Notes under the pieces: model-generated
Database searches by the model: none
The model's input: only the letters and a program-made list of their open reading frames with translations
Told to the model about the DNA's origin: nothing
In this document: positions 18,301 through 25,859 of the stretch, piece by piece
Position numbering within the stretch: position 1 is the stretch's first letter
Layout: each line of letters starts with the position of its first letter
NCBI GenBank assembly: GCA_023429135.1
Contig: JAEYWD010000078.1
Location: 1 to 56,781, forward strand
Source of the DNA: Bacteroidota bacterium
GTDB taxonomy: Bacteria > Bacteroidota > Bacteroidia > Bacteroidales > JAAUTT01
Direction: 5' to 3'
Length of the DNA: 56,781 bases
Program-made: the position numbers and the translations under genes

Positions 18301-18447
18301 GAGATCGAGATATTCGTTTACCAATTCGGAATTAAGCTGCCGTTTAAGAAAGTTTTCAACAACAATCCGCCTGTCGTTCCGATTACTTTGGGGCCGGGCA
18401 ATAATAGCAAAAAGTTGCATCAGCGCTTTTAATATCTGTTCACTCAT
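15364..18447 (-). CDS. ABCG-type ABC half-transporter with N-terminal fusion
   Basis: A 1027-residue fused ABC protein. Residues 1-150 are helical and resemble a TerB-like domain by eye. Residues 170-240 look like a small beta domain with FHA-like character. The nucleotide-binding domain carries Walker A GASGAGKS (287-294), signature ISGGQ (393-397) and Walker B FLDEPTSGL (415-423). A region with CHCCG (near 500) precedes an ABC2-type membrane domain (about 590-770), then a soluble insert of about 160 residues, and a final membrane helix near 990. The ATPase-then-permease order is that of ABCG exporters; the substrate is unknown. It probably leads an operon with two secreted proteins upstream on the same strand. 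Confidence 0.85.
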   Translation of the reverse strand: MSEQILKALMQLFAIIARPQSNRNDRRIVVENFLKRQLNSELVNEYLDLFDNNYALNQNKTSFENLKLNKRTSSSSVKVLVICTEINEELTQKQKIILLFQLLEFIKADSPSIKDITLQELQFVSTVSDTFNIPRNEFEQLKTFVLNPFDDSPGSENLAIIEDKRNTAHGPEKHVFYEGLEGQLRVLHVISANIYLIRYIGTSEIYLNGQLIHEDRVYVLNTGSSLRNPQIKPLYFSDVVGYFHEGIHNSKIIFDVKDIEFQFKEGKTGLHPMSFTEESGRLVGIMGASGAGKSTLVNVLNGTLEPSAGEVLINGVNIHNDKTKTEGFIGYVSQEDFLIEELTVFENLYYNARLCFDNHSEEEIIRMVEDLLINLGLFENKDMKVGSPLNKKISGGQRKRLNIALELIREPSILFLDEPTSGLSSRDSENIMDLLKELAFKGKLVFVVIHQPSSDIFKMFDKLLILDSGGFLIYNGDPIDSIIYFKSRMHYANWNESECHCCGNVNPEQIFNIVETRILDENGKTTLTRKVSPKEWNDYFRLTSERNHKDIKSVGEMPNVSLSIPNKLKQLLVFAKRDIIAKLANTQYLIINFLEAPLLALLLSYIIKYYNITGNKGYTFNGNSNFTVYIFMSVIVAIFIGLSVSAEEIIKDRKILKREKFLNLSWSSYLLSKIWVLLTISAIQALTFVLIGNTIIEVKGMYFQYWFVLFSAWAAANLMGLVISDSFNTVVTIYILIPFLVIPQIILSGVIVKFDKINPSISSPSRIPFYGELMVARWAYEALAVYQFTENKYEKIFYSDEKKMSIAEFKKNFWIRNLKNKAESLHNIPLPAKPDEEITNNLEVLRNEIKKENKINDLVHFSDVENLVIEKLNPALINDLEKYLERLNRFYIKVYNYYNEQKDERIRDFHKTSKDKEVFINLKMNYHNENLTEFVTNPSEVDMIVEYRGQLFQKVDPIYLDPVSPMVKAHFYAPRKMIFGYFFSTFWVNILVIWIMTIGTYVVLYYRLLKKLLDYIEQLVEKISKKE
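15394..15421 (+). terminator. intrinsic terminator of siaB-siaC
   Basis: TTGCTCGAT (15394-15402) and ATCGAGCAA (15406-15414) form a perfect 9-bp stem with a 3-nt loop, followed by seven Ts on the plus strand. It lies 33 nt after the siaC stop and inside the last codons of the convergent ABC transporter gene. Confidence 0.75.
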
Positions 18448-18464
18448 ACTAAGAGATTGGCCGT

Positions 18465-18872
18465 TTATTTATTGTTTTTTTTGTATCCGATAATAATCTG
18501 AGCAGGTTGTTTGTCCATCGAAACGGGCTTTACCTGCAATTTCCCGTGAAAAACAGTGTTGAACTTAAAATCCCGATAGAATCCATGACCTATATTATTT
18601 GTAAAGTGTTCATTTCCTTTTTCATCGGAAAGAGTTAGAATCAGACTTATTTTGGTATTCTGAGTACATAGCGCCAAACGATATGTAAATCCCGGATAAA
18701 ACACCAAATCGAATGTCGAGCTTTCTTTCGGGTCAATAAGATATTCCTGTGTGTCGAAAATAAAGTCTTTTAAATCTTTACTGCAGTTATTACTGGTGCT
18801 TGTTTGACCAGACAATTTCAAGCTGAAAAGCAAAAAGAGGATAATAAACTTCAGATAACCCAGAGCTTTCAT
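18465..18872 (-). CDS. secreted protein of unknown function, 135 aa
   Basis: Not recognised. Residues 1-23 form a signal peptide (MKALGYLKFIILFLLFSLKL..SGQ), and the mature part of about 110 residues is predicted mostly beta, with two cysteines (NNCSKD and LALCTQ) that could form a disulfide. It lies between a lipoprotein gene, 1 nt upstream, and the ABC transporter gene, 17 nt downstream, so all three are likely one operon. A periplasmic accessory role for the transporter is inference only. Confidence 0.65.
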   Translation of the reverse strand: MKALGYLKFIILFLLFSLKLSGQTSTSNNCSKDLKDFIFDTQEYLIDPKESSTFDLVFYPGFTYRLALCTQNTKISLILTLSDEKGNEHFTNNIGHGFYRDFKFNTVFHGKLQVKPVSMDKQPAQIIIGYKKNNK

Positions 18873-18873
18873 A

Positions 18874-19758
18874 CTAGTATATTATGCTTCTTCGTAATGA
18901 CCGTGAATATTCGTACATTTTATCCAGTTGAGAACCAGTAAGAACCGGAGTAAATTTACACCTGATCGTTGTGGTGCTATCGGAATGGTGAGCAGGCGCG
19001 TTTTTATAATCAACATCTACCACTTCAAATTCGTAAGCGATTTCTACAAGTTTGTTTATCAGCTCTGTATACTCCGGACTCTTTTTGTAATATGGCCGCA
19101 ACAACTGAATTAAGTTATCGAGAGCATACTGCTGATGAAGGAGAATTCCGAAAAGATTGCTGTTTTTTGAATTATTATATAAGGTATTGATAATGTAAAA
19201 ACTTTCTATCCATCCGCCAGCAATAATGAGAGTGCTTAAATAAGGCCTTTCTCCGTTTCTTATTGCTTCATTTTCTTTTCTCATTAGTTGGGACATGATC
19301 ATCAGAATAGAATCGCTGTTTCCAAGGTTGTCATCTATTCTTTTGAAAAGCTCGCTTGAATTATATTGATTAAACTTTTGAAAATTTACCAATTGCCGAA
19401 TATTATTAAGGTACTCGATTTCCAGATTTCTCTGGTCGTACAGACTCAGATAACCTAAATCAGTACAAAGTGCACCCAATATAAGAGCTTTTCGCTCAGA
19501 TGTTGAATATTCGTTGATATCTATTCTCTTTTCAAATATATCGTCTTCATAATAGGAATAATCCTCTTTTACAAGCATGGTCAACTGGTGGGGTGAGGGA
19601 ACTGAATAAACGACCTGATTCAGATCAAATTCCTGCTCAGAAAGACTATCCTGAAAATTAAAATTCTTTGAATTTAATTGAGAGGTATCTTGCCTGTGTT
19701 TACAGGAACTAAATGAAATAAGAGTCACAATAAACATTAACGGTATAAAGTAACGCAT
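18874..19758 (-). CDS. lipoprotein of unknown function, 294 aa
   Basis: Not recognised at family level. The N-terminus MRYFIPLMFIVTLISFSSC is a lipoprotein signal with Cys19 as the likely lipidated residue, followed by KHRQD. The mature part is mostly helical (for example the segment ERKALILGALCTDLGYLSLYDQ) and lacks enzyme motifs. It is the first gene of the minus-strand group with the 135-aa secreted protein and the ABC transporter. The intervening 120 nt before the aspartyl protease gene contain no ORF. Confidence 0.7.
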   Translation of the reverse strand: MRYFIPLMFIVTLISFSSCKHRQDTSQLNSKNFNFQDSLSEQEFDLNQVVYSVPSPHQLTMLVKEDYSYYEDDIFEKRIDINEYSTSERKALILGALCTDLGYLSLYDQRNLEIEYLNNIRQLVNFQKFNQYNSSELFKRIDDNLGNSDSILMIMSQLMRKENEAIRNGERPYLSTLIIAGGWIESFYIINTLYNNSKNSNLFGILLHQQYALDNLIQLLRPYYKKSPEYTELINKLVEIAYEFEVVDVDYKNAPAHHSDSTTTIRCKFTPVLTGSQLDKMYEYSRSLRRSIIY

Positions 19759-19879
19759 TGATAAATACTTTTTGAGTTAAATTATAGTATCTACATGGCA
19801 TTACTGATACGAATCTAAGGTTCAGAGGTTCGTTTTTTGGGGGCTTTTTTAAAGGAATAATTGAATTGTAATGTGGTTC

Positions 19880-21130
19880 TCAAATACGATCATTCATAAT
19901 CAGTGTAGTTGAGGCAAGTTTACCATCGCGTCTATACTGTACGTTCATTTTTTTGCCTGGCTTTTTAAGCAGTATTGCATGCACTTCCGAAAGACTGAGT
20001 TTTGATAATTCCTGATAATTTATGTTGATAACCTGATCGCCTGGCTTTAAACCAGCTTTATCAGCAGGAGAATTCTGACAAATATTGGAGATACTGAATA
20101 AGTTTTCACCAGGAGTAGGACAACAGATCTCCATTCCGCTTTGATTAATTTTAAAGGGATCTTTGGTTTTGCTATTGGGCCTGAAAGTGATTTTATAATT
20201 CCGGTAATCGAATATGATATTGAAACGGCTGATAATATCAGCACCTATTGTTCCATTTCGACTGTCGGTAAACTTTGTGGGAAGGATAACAACAGTATCG
20301 GAATACGACGCTATTAAGTTCTGAAGTTTCATTGGGCCAGTGCCAAATTCTTTTATTCGGCCTACTATTCCGTAAACAGCTCCGCTAAGTCCGGTGCCAA
20401 GGTACAATGTCTCGGTTTTCTGAGGAAGTTTAAGTGCCGGATTGGAGTTTAAATCCAACCATAATGCAAAGCTTGCACCAGAATCTATCAGAAACCGCCC
20501 TTCCACAACTGTACTGTCATCCTGCATTATTTGTGTTGTGATAAAGGGTTTGGTATCGATAATATTCAACGGGAAAGTAGTTTCATTTTTCCTCTTTTTA
20601 TAGGTATAAGTTTTGGGAGCATGAAAGCTGATGTATTTTGTGTCGTAATTTATTTCAATAATGAGGTCGCGGAAGAGATTATAACCCAATAGGCCATGAA
20701 CCTTGATTCCCAGGTGATGTGAAAAATCGAAGTCGGGCTCTGGTATTACCAGAATATCCTGGTGTTGTCCTAATATTCCGGGGATTCTGATTTCATTTTC
20801 AATGGAATGGAGTGCTGTAACTGCCGAGGCGCCGCCAAATCCATACATCTGAATTTCTTTGATATATTTCATGTTTAACCTGGTAGCCAGCTCCTTATCA
20901 GTTATAATGGAGTTGCTTATACCGGAATCGAGTATAAAATTCAGCGTATCGCTATTGTTTACAAAAACTGGTAAAATAATCAGGTTATTTATTAATTGAA
21001 ATGTTAATTGAACACTCTTTTTTTGTGGGTTCTCAATATAGAACCGCTTGGGGTTCTTCTGTATCTGAGCATTCAGAGTTGCTTGAATCCCCCAAATGGA
21101 AATTAAGGTTATCAGGGTAAATGTTCTCAT
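19880..21130 (-). CDS. secreted aspartyl protease with PDZ domain
   Basis: A 416-residue protein from the ATG chosen here; a longer frame begins at a TTG 24 nt upstream but weakens the signal peptide MRTFTLITLISIWGIQ. Two retropepsin-like halves each carry the catalytic motif: DSG at 68-70 (FILDSGISNS) and at 216-218 (FLIDSGASFA). They are followed by HGLLGYN and GTIGADII, the flap/loop motifs. A PDZ domain follows at about 332-402 (SPADKAGLKPGDQVI). Having both aspartates in one chain suggests a monomeric pepsin-like pair. The likely location is periplasm or cell surface; the substrate is unknown. Confidence 0.85.
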   Translation of the reverse strand: MRTFTLITLISIWGIQATLNAQIQKNPKRFYIENPQKKSVQLTFQLINNLIILPVFVNNSDTLNFILDSGISNSIITDKELATRLNMKYIKEIQMYGFGGASAVTALHSIENEIRIPGILGQHQDILVIPEPDFDFSHHLGIKVHGLLGYNLFRDLIIEINYDTKYISFHAPKTYTYKKRKNETTFPLNIIDTKPFITTQIMQDDSTVVEGRFLIDSGASFALWLDLNSNPALKLPQKTETLYLGTGLSGAVYGIVGRIKEFGTGPMKLQNLIASYSDTVVILPTKFTDSRNGTIGADIISRFNIIFDYRNYKITFRPNSKTKDPFKINQSGMEICCPTPGENLFSISNICQNSPADKAGLKPGDQVININYQELSKLSLSEVHAILLKKPGKKMNVQYRRDGKLASTTLIMNDRI

Positions 21131-21316
21131 GGCGCGGGTTGTTAAGTTTAACAATTTAGAAGCGCTTCTGAATATTTGATTCTTTTCAGTTCATTAACCC
21201 TATTGACAATTTTGCTGATTATTTTGGAGTGACCGGTTAAATTGTCAGTAAATTTAAAGGTTATGAGAATGGCAAGTCTTTTGAAAAGATCAATTGAAAT
21301 TACAAAAAAGTATAAT

Positions 21317-23905
21317 ATGAACCTGAATAATTTCACCATAAAATCGCAGGAAGCTATACAAGCAGCTTATACTGTTGCTGAACAAAACAAAAATCAGTCA
21401 ATTGAAACAGCGCATATTTTAAAGAGTCTTTTAGCCGACAAGGAAAGTGTAGCTTCTTATATTCTGAAAAAAATAAATGTAAATACCCCGGTAGTTGAAT
21501 CTGTGCTCGATCGTATGATAGGTTCATTTTCTAAAGTTACCGGCGGCGAGATATATCTTTCTCAGGCGGCAAGTTCAGCTTTGCAGAAAGCAACAAATTA
21601 TTCCAAGGATTATGGTGACCAGTTCGTTTCGGTAGAGCATATCCTGTTAGGCTTATTCGCACAAGGAGACTCGGTTTCCCAGATTCTGAAAGATAATGGA
21701 GTATCCGAATCTCATTTAAAGAAAGCTATCCAGGAACTTCGTAAAGGATCTAAAGTAAACAGCCAGTCGGCCGAAGAAACATATGATTCGCTTAACCGGT
21801 ATGCTATCAATTTGAACGATCAGGCCCGGAATGGTAAACTCGATCCTGTAATTGGCCGCGATGATGAGATTAGGAGAGTTTTGCAAATTCTTTCACGTCG
21901 CACCAAGAATAATCCAATTCTGATTGGGTCTCCCGGCGTAGGTAAAACCGCTATTGCCGAAGGATTAGCGCATAGGATCATTAAGGGCGATGTGCCCGAG
22001 AATTTAAAAACAAAGCTGCTCTATTCACTCGATATGGGTGCTTTAATTGCCGGGGCAAAATATAAGGGAGAATTCGAAGAACGGTTGAAAGCCGTGGTTC
22101 GCGAAGTTGTGGAGTCGAATGGAGAAATCGTTTTGTTTATCGATGAAATTCATACGCTGGTTGGAGCTGGTAAAAGCGAAGGTGCCATGGATGCGGCTAA
22201 TATTCTAAAACCAGCTCTGGCACGCGGAGAGCTGCGGGCAATAGGTGCAACTACTCTGGACGAATATCAAAAGTATTTCGAAAAAGATAAGGCTCTGGAG
22301 CGCCGTTTCCAGCCGGTAATGGTAGAAGAACCTGATACACTCGATGCAATTTCTATTCTTCGTGGTTTGAAGGAAAGGTACGAAAATCATCACAAAGTAC
22401 GTATTCGCGATGAGGCAATAATTGCCGCGGTTGAACTTTCGCAACGCTATATTACAGAACGTTTCCTTCCAGATAAGGCCATTGACTTAATTGATGAGGC
22501 TGCATCCAAACTACGCATGGAAATGAATTCAGTGCCCGAGGAAATTGACGAGATTGAACGTAAAATAATGCAACTCGAAATTGAACGTGAAGCTATAAAA
22601 AGAGAAGGTAATGATGCTAAGGTTATTGAACTTGCTGCAGAAATTGCTAATTTGAGCGATACAAGGAACAAACTTCGGGCTAAATGGAATAGCGAAAAAG
22701 AGGTAATAGAAGGAATTCAAAAACAAAAGACAGCAATTGAACAATATAAGCTAGAGGCTGAACAGGCCGAGAGAAATGGCGATTACGGCAAAGTTGCCGA
22801 ACTAAGGTATGGCAAAATTAAGGAGGCTGAAGGTCAGATTGAAAAATTCAAGAACAGGCTTTCGGAAATGCAAAGCGAAAATGCGCTGATTAAAGAAGAG
22901 GTTTCGAGCGAAGATATTGCTGAAGTTGTTTCGCGATGGACAGGTATTCCGATTACCCGGATGTTGCAGAGTGAGAGGGAAAAACTTTTGAATCTCGAAA
23001 CGGAACTACATAAGCGAGTGGTTGGTCAGGATGAAGCCATTGTTGTTGTTTCCGATGCTGTTCGCCGGAACCGTGCTGGTCTTTCGGATGCAAAGAGGCC
23101 AATAGGTTCATTCATATTTCTGGGAACAACCGGTGTTGGAAAAACTGAGCTGGCAAGGGCGCTTGCCGAATATTTGTTCAACGATGAGAATATGATGACC
23201 CGGATTGATATGTCGGAATACCAGGAGCGTCATTCGGTTTCGCGCCTGATAGGAGCGCCTCCGGGCTATGTTGGTTACGAAGAAGGCGGGCAACTTACTG
23301 AAGCTGTAAGGCGTAAGCCATATTCGGTGGTTCTGCTCGACGAAATTGAAAAGGCACATCCCGATGTATTTAATACTTTACTGCAGGTATTGGACGATGG
23401 CCGTTTAACAGACAACAAAGGCAGAACCGTTAATTTTAAGAATACAATTATAATCATGACGTCCAATATCGGGTCGCATCTTATCCAGGAAAGCATGGAT
23501 AAAATTAACGACCGTAACAGAGACGAAATATTGCGGAAAACCCAGATGGAAGTTATGATGCTGATGCGGCAAACCATCCGCCCTGAATTTCTGAACAGGG
23601 TAGACGAGATAATTATGTTTACTCCATTAAGTTATAATCAGATCAGAGATGTGATTTTGTTGCAACTAGATAAAATTATCAAACAACTTGAAAGCAACGA
23701 CATAAAACTGGAGATATCCGATTATGCACTGGACTGGATTGCGAAACAGGGGTATGATCCTCAGTATGGAGCACGTACTGTAAAAAGAGTAATTCAGAAA
23801 TATATTCTGAATGAATTATCGAAAAGGATCTTAGCGGGAAAGATTACTAAAAATGAAACGATAAAAGTTGATGCTTTCGAAGATGATCTTGTGTTCTCAA
23901 ATTAA
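21317..23905 (+). CDS. clpB: ATP-dependent disaggregase ClpB
   Basis: Hexameric AAA+ chaperone that works with DnaK to solubilise aggregates. From the ATG chosen it has 862 residues, the family length; a TTG-initiated 25-residue extension was dropped because MNLNNFTIKSQEAIQ is the conserved ClpB N-terminus. Clp-N repeats lie at 1-145, Walker A1 GSPGVGKT at 204-211, Walker B with FIDEIHT near 274-280, the coiled-coil M domain at about 405-530, Walker A2 GTTGVGKT at 603-610, and a C-terminal D2-small domain. It stands alone, divergent from the aspartyl protease gene. Confidence 0.97.
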   Translation: MNLNNFTIKSQEAIQAAYTVAEQNKNQSIETAHILKSLLADKESVASYILKKINVNTPVVESVLDRMIGSFSKVTGGEIYLSQAASSALQKATNYSKDYGDQFVSVEHILLGLFAQGDSVSQILKDNGVSESHLKKAIQELRKGSKVNSQSAEETYDSLNRYAINLNDQARNGKLDPVIGRDDEIRRVLQILSRRTKNNPILIGSPGVGKTAIAEGLAHRIIKGDVPENLKTKLLYSLDMGALIAGAKYKGEFEERLKAVVREVVESNGEIVLFIDEIHTLVGAGKSEGAMDAANILKPALARGELRAIGATTLDEYQKYFEKDKALERRFQPVMVEEPDTLDAISILRGLKERYENHHKVRIRDEAIIAAVELSQRYITERFLPDKAIDLIDEAASKLRMEMNSVPEEIDEIERKIMQLEIEREAIKREGNDAKVIELAAEIANLSDTRNKLRAKWNSEKEVIEGIQKQKTAIEQYKLEAEQAERNGDYGKVAELRYGKIKEAEGQIEKFKNRLSEMQSENALIKEEVSSEDIAEVVSRWTGIPITRMLQSEREKLLNLETELHKRVVGQDEAIVVVSDAVRRNRAGLSDAKRPIGSFIFLGTTGVGKTELARALAEYLFNDENMMTRIDMSEYQERHSVSRLIGAPPGYVGYEEGGQLTEAVRRKPYSVVLLDEIEKAHPDVFNTLLQVLDDGRLTDNKGRTVNFKNTIIIMTSNIGSHLIQESMDKINDRNRDEILRKTQMEVMMLMRQTIRPEFLNRVDEIIMFTPLSYNQIRDVILLQLDKIIKQLESNDIKLEISDYALDWIAKQGYDPQYGARTVKRVIQKYILNELSKRILAGKITKNETIKVDAFEDDLVFSN

Positions 23906-23909
23906 AAAT

Positions 23910-23944
23910 AGCCTGATAAGTTTTTTAGATCTCCCAGGCTTTTG
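23910..23944. terminator. possible terminator after clpB
   Basis: AGCCTG (23910-23915) pairs with CAGGCT (23935-23940) across a 19-nt loop and is followed by TTTTG. It lies 5 nt after the clpB stop and before the convergent STAS gene. The stem is short, so this is a modest candidate. Confidence 0.45.
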
Positions 23945-23977
23945 TATTTCTGTGGTCTGAGGTCCGTCGACTGAAGA

Positions 23978-24316
23978 CTAATTAAAACTTTTAATACAAT
24001 CGTCCAAATCGCTATATATTTCAAATACATTATGGAGTTGTAATAATTTTATCAGTTCCATAACATCTTTTTCAACATTGCATATTTTAAAATGTCCATA
24101 ATGGATATTGGCAGTTTTAAAAACGGATAGAAACACTCCAAAGCCAGAACTGTCAATAAAGTTTATTCCCTGGAGATTAAGTATCAGTTTTGTTCCAGGT
24201 TTATTAAAAAGGTTATTCAGTTGTTCTTTTACAGGTTCTGTAACAAGCGCATTAAAACGGTTCAGGTCCTGAAATGAAGCCACATAAATGTTATTAATCA
24301 GTTCTACTTTAAGCAT
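23978..24316 (-). CDS. STAS-domain protein
   Basis: A 112-residue single STAS domain of anti-sigma antagonist type, with FIDSSGFG at 54-60 containing the phosphorylatable serine pair. It is paired with an Hpt protein gene 18 nt upstream, an unusual mix of partner-switch and phosphorelay parts. It is related in architecture, not closely in sequence, to the STAS protein behind rpsA. Confidence 0.83.
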   Translation of the reverse strand: MLKVELINNIYVASFQDLNRFNALVTEPVKEQLNNLFNKPGTKLILNLQGINFIDSSGFGVFLSVFKTANIHYGHFKICNVEKDVMELIKLLQLHNVFEIYSDLDDCIKSFN

Positions 24317-24334
24317 TTTGTAAAGAATTAGAGT

Positions 24335-24676
24335 TTATAGTTTAGCTGCAACTTCTTCAAGTTCAGCCATGGCCTGTTTTGTTAATCTTATAAATTTTTC
24401 AACATAAACAGGGTATGATTCGACATCTTTTTCCTCTTTAGTGTTTATTTCCAGTGTTTTTAAATCGGCTGCAAGTTCATTCATGCCCATTATTGCAACT
24501 GACGATTTAGCTTTGTGAGCTAATTTACCTAAAAGCAGGTACTCTTTTCCATCCAGATATTTTTGCATGTCGCGGATATACTCTTGTGACTGATCATTGA
24601 AAATATGAATCATTTCTTTGATTATCTCATTGCTTCCCCCGGACATGTTCTTTAAATAGGATAAATCGGTTATCAT
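24335..24676 (-). CDS. Hpt (histidine phosphotransfer) domain protein
   Basis: A 113-residue helical bundle with the motif AHKAKSS; H54 is the expected phosphorylated histidine. Stand-alone Hpt proteins relay phosphate between hybrid kinases and receivers. The nearest stand-alone receiver in the window is about 19 kb away, and no hybrid kinase is present, so partners are unknown. It is cotranscribed with the STAS gene. Confidence 0.85.
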   Translation of the reverse strand: MITDLSYLKNMSGGSNEIIKEMIHIFNDQSQEYIRDMQKYLDGKEYLLLGKLAHKAKSSVAIMGMNELAADLKTLEINTKEEKDVESYPVYVEKFIRLTKQAMAELEEVAAKL

Positions 24677-24814
24677 GTTTATACTATAATGTAAATTAGC
24701 TTATTAATTATTCTTTCAATTTTTTTTTATAAATTAACTGAAAAAATTAAAGATTCTGTAAATCAAAATTAATCATATTTCGTAAAAAACCATATTCATT
24801 TAAGCTTTTTCAAT

Positions 24815-25852
24815 ATGACCAGAACATTTGTATTTATTTTACTGCTGACAAATTTATGTTTTATAGCTGAGGGGCAAACTACCCGCGAAGCCGACGATGT
24901 CAATGCAAAAAAAGCATTTAACCAAGCTGTTAAAGCAATTCTTTCCAAAGATTATAATGGTGCATTAAGCCATCTTAACAAAACAATTTTAATCAAACCC
25001 GACTTTATTCCGGCGTTGAATGAGAGAGGAAAGATCTATCTTAATCAGGGAAAACTAAAAGAAGCTATTGCTGATTTCGATAAAGCCTTACTCCTAAACG
25101 GCTCTCTTGGAGAGGCTTATTTTGGACGTGCCAATGCTTTGTTCCAGAAAAAGGATTATGAAAAAGCATTTCAGGATATTACTATGGCAATAAATAGCGG
25201 ATATACCGAGTACATAGCATATTATTACCGGGGCATTATGAATCTGATGAATAATCAGGCGAATGCCGCTTTACTCGACTTTACCCTTTGCATTGATAAG
25301 AAAAACGATTTTGCCGAAGCCTACCATGACCGGGCAAGTTCAAAACTTTTACTCAAAGATTTTCAGGGAGCTACTACCGATTACGAAAAAGCAATTGAAT
25401 TGAAACCCGCGTTTGCTTTAGCCTATTCAAATTTAGGTGCTTTAAAGAAGGAAACTGGTAATTATAATTCGGCCATTGAGAATTATTCGAAAGCGTTAAA
25501 GATTGATTCAACAAAAGCTGATATTTGGAATAAACGTGGTGTTGCCAAATATCTGGCAGGCGATTATTCCGGTGCAGAAGCTGATTTTGACAGAGCTTTA
25601 AAACTTAATCCGCAATATTCCTATTCTTTAAACAATCAGGCGGTGGTAAATGCCAAAAACGAAAAGCAGGCTGATGCTCTTGCGAAGTTGAACACTTTAA
25701 TTAATTCCAATCCTCAAAAAGGTGAATATTATCTTAACAGGGGATACATAAAGGAACTTTCGGGTGACCTGGATGGCGCCTGTGCCGATTGGAAAATGGC
25801 CGATTCATTAAATGTTAAAGAAGCTAAACTATATTTGAACGACTGTAAATAA
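24815..25852 (+). CDS. secreted TPR-repeat protein
   Basis: A 345-residue protein with a signal peptide (MTRTFVFILLLTNLCFIAEG) followed by about eight tetratricopeptide repeats covering residues 30-335, seen as recurring A..Y..RG..K...G....A..D..KA..L patterns. TPR arrays bind protein partners. It precedes the PorE-like OmpA gene by 7 nt, so the two are cotranscribed and may act in one envelope complex. No enzymatic motif is present. Confidence 0.82.
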   Translation: MTRTFVFILLLTNLCFIAEGQTTREADDVNAKKAFNQAVKAILSKDYNGALSHLNKTILIKPDFIPALNERGKIYLNQGKLKEAIADFDKALLLNGSLGEAYFGRANALFQKKDYEKAFQDITMAINSGYTEYIAYYYRGIMNLMNNQANAALLDFTLCIDKKNDFAEAYHDRASSKLLLKDFQGATTDYEKAIELKPAFALAYSNLGALKKETGNYNSAIENYSKALKIDSTKADIWNKRGVAKYLAGDYSGAEADFDRALKLNPQYSYSLNNQAVVNAKNEKQADALAKLNTLINSNPQKGEYYLNRGYIKELSGDLDGACADWKMADSLNVKEAKLYLNDCK

Positions 25853-25859
25853 AAAACTC

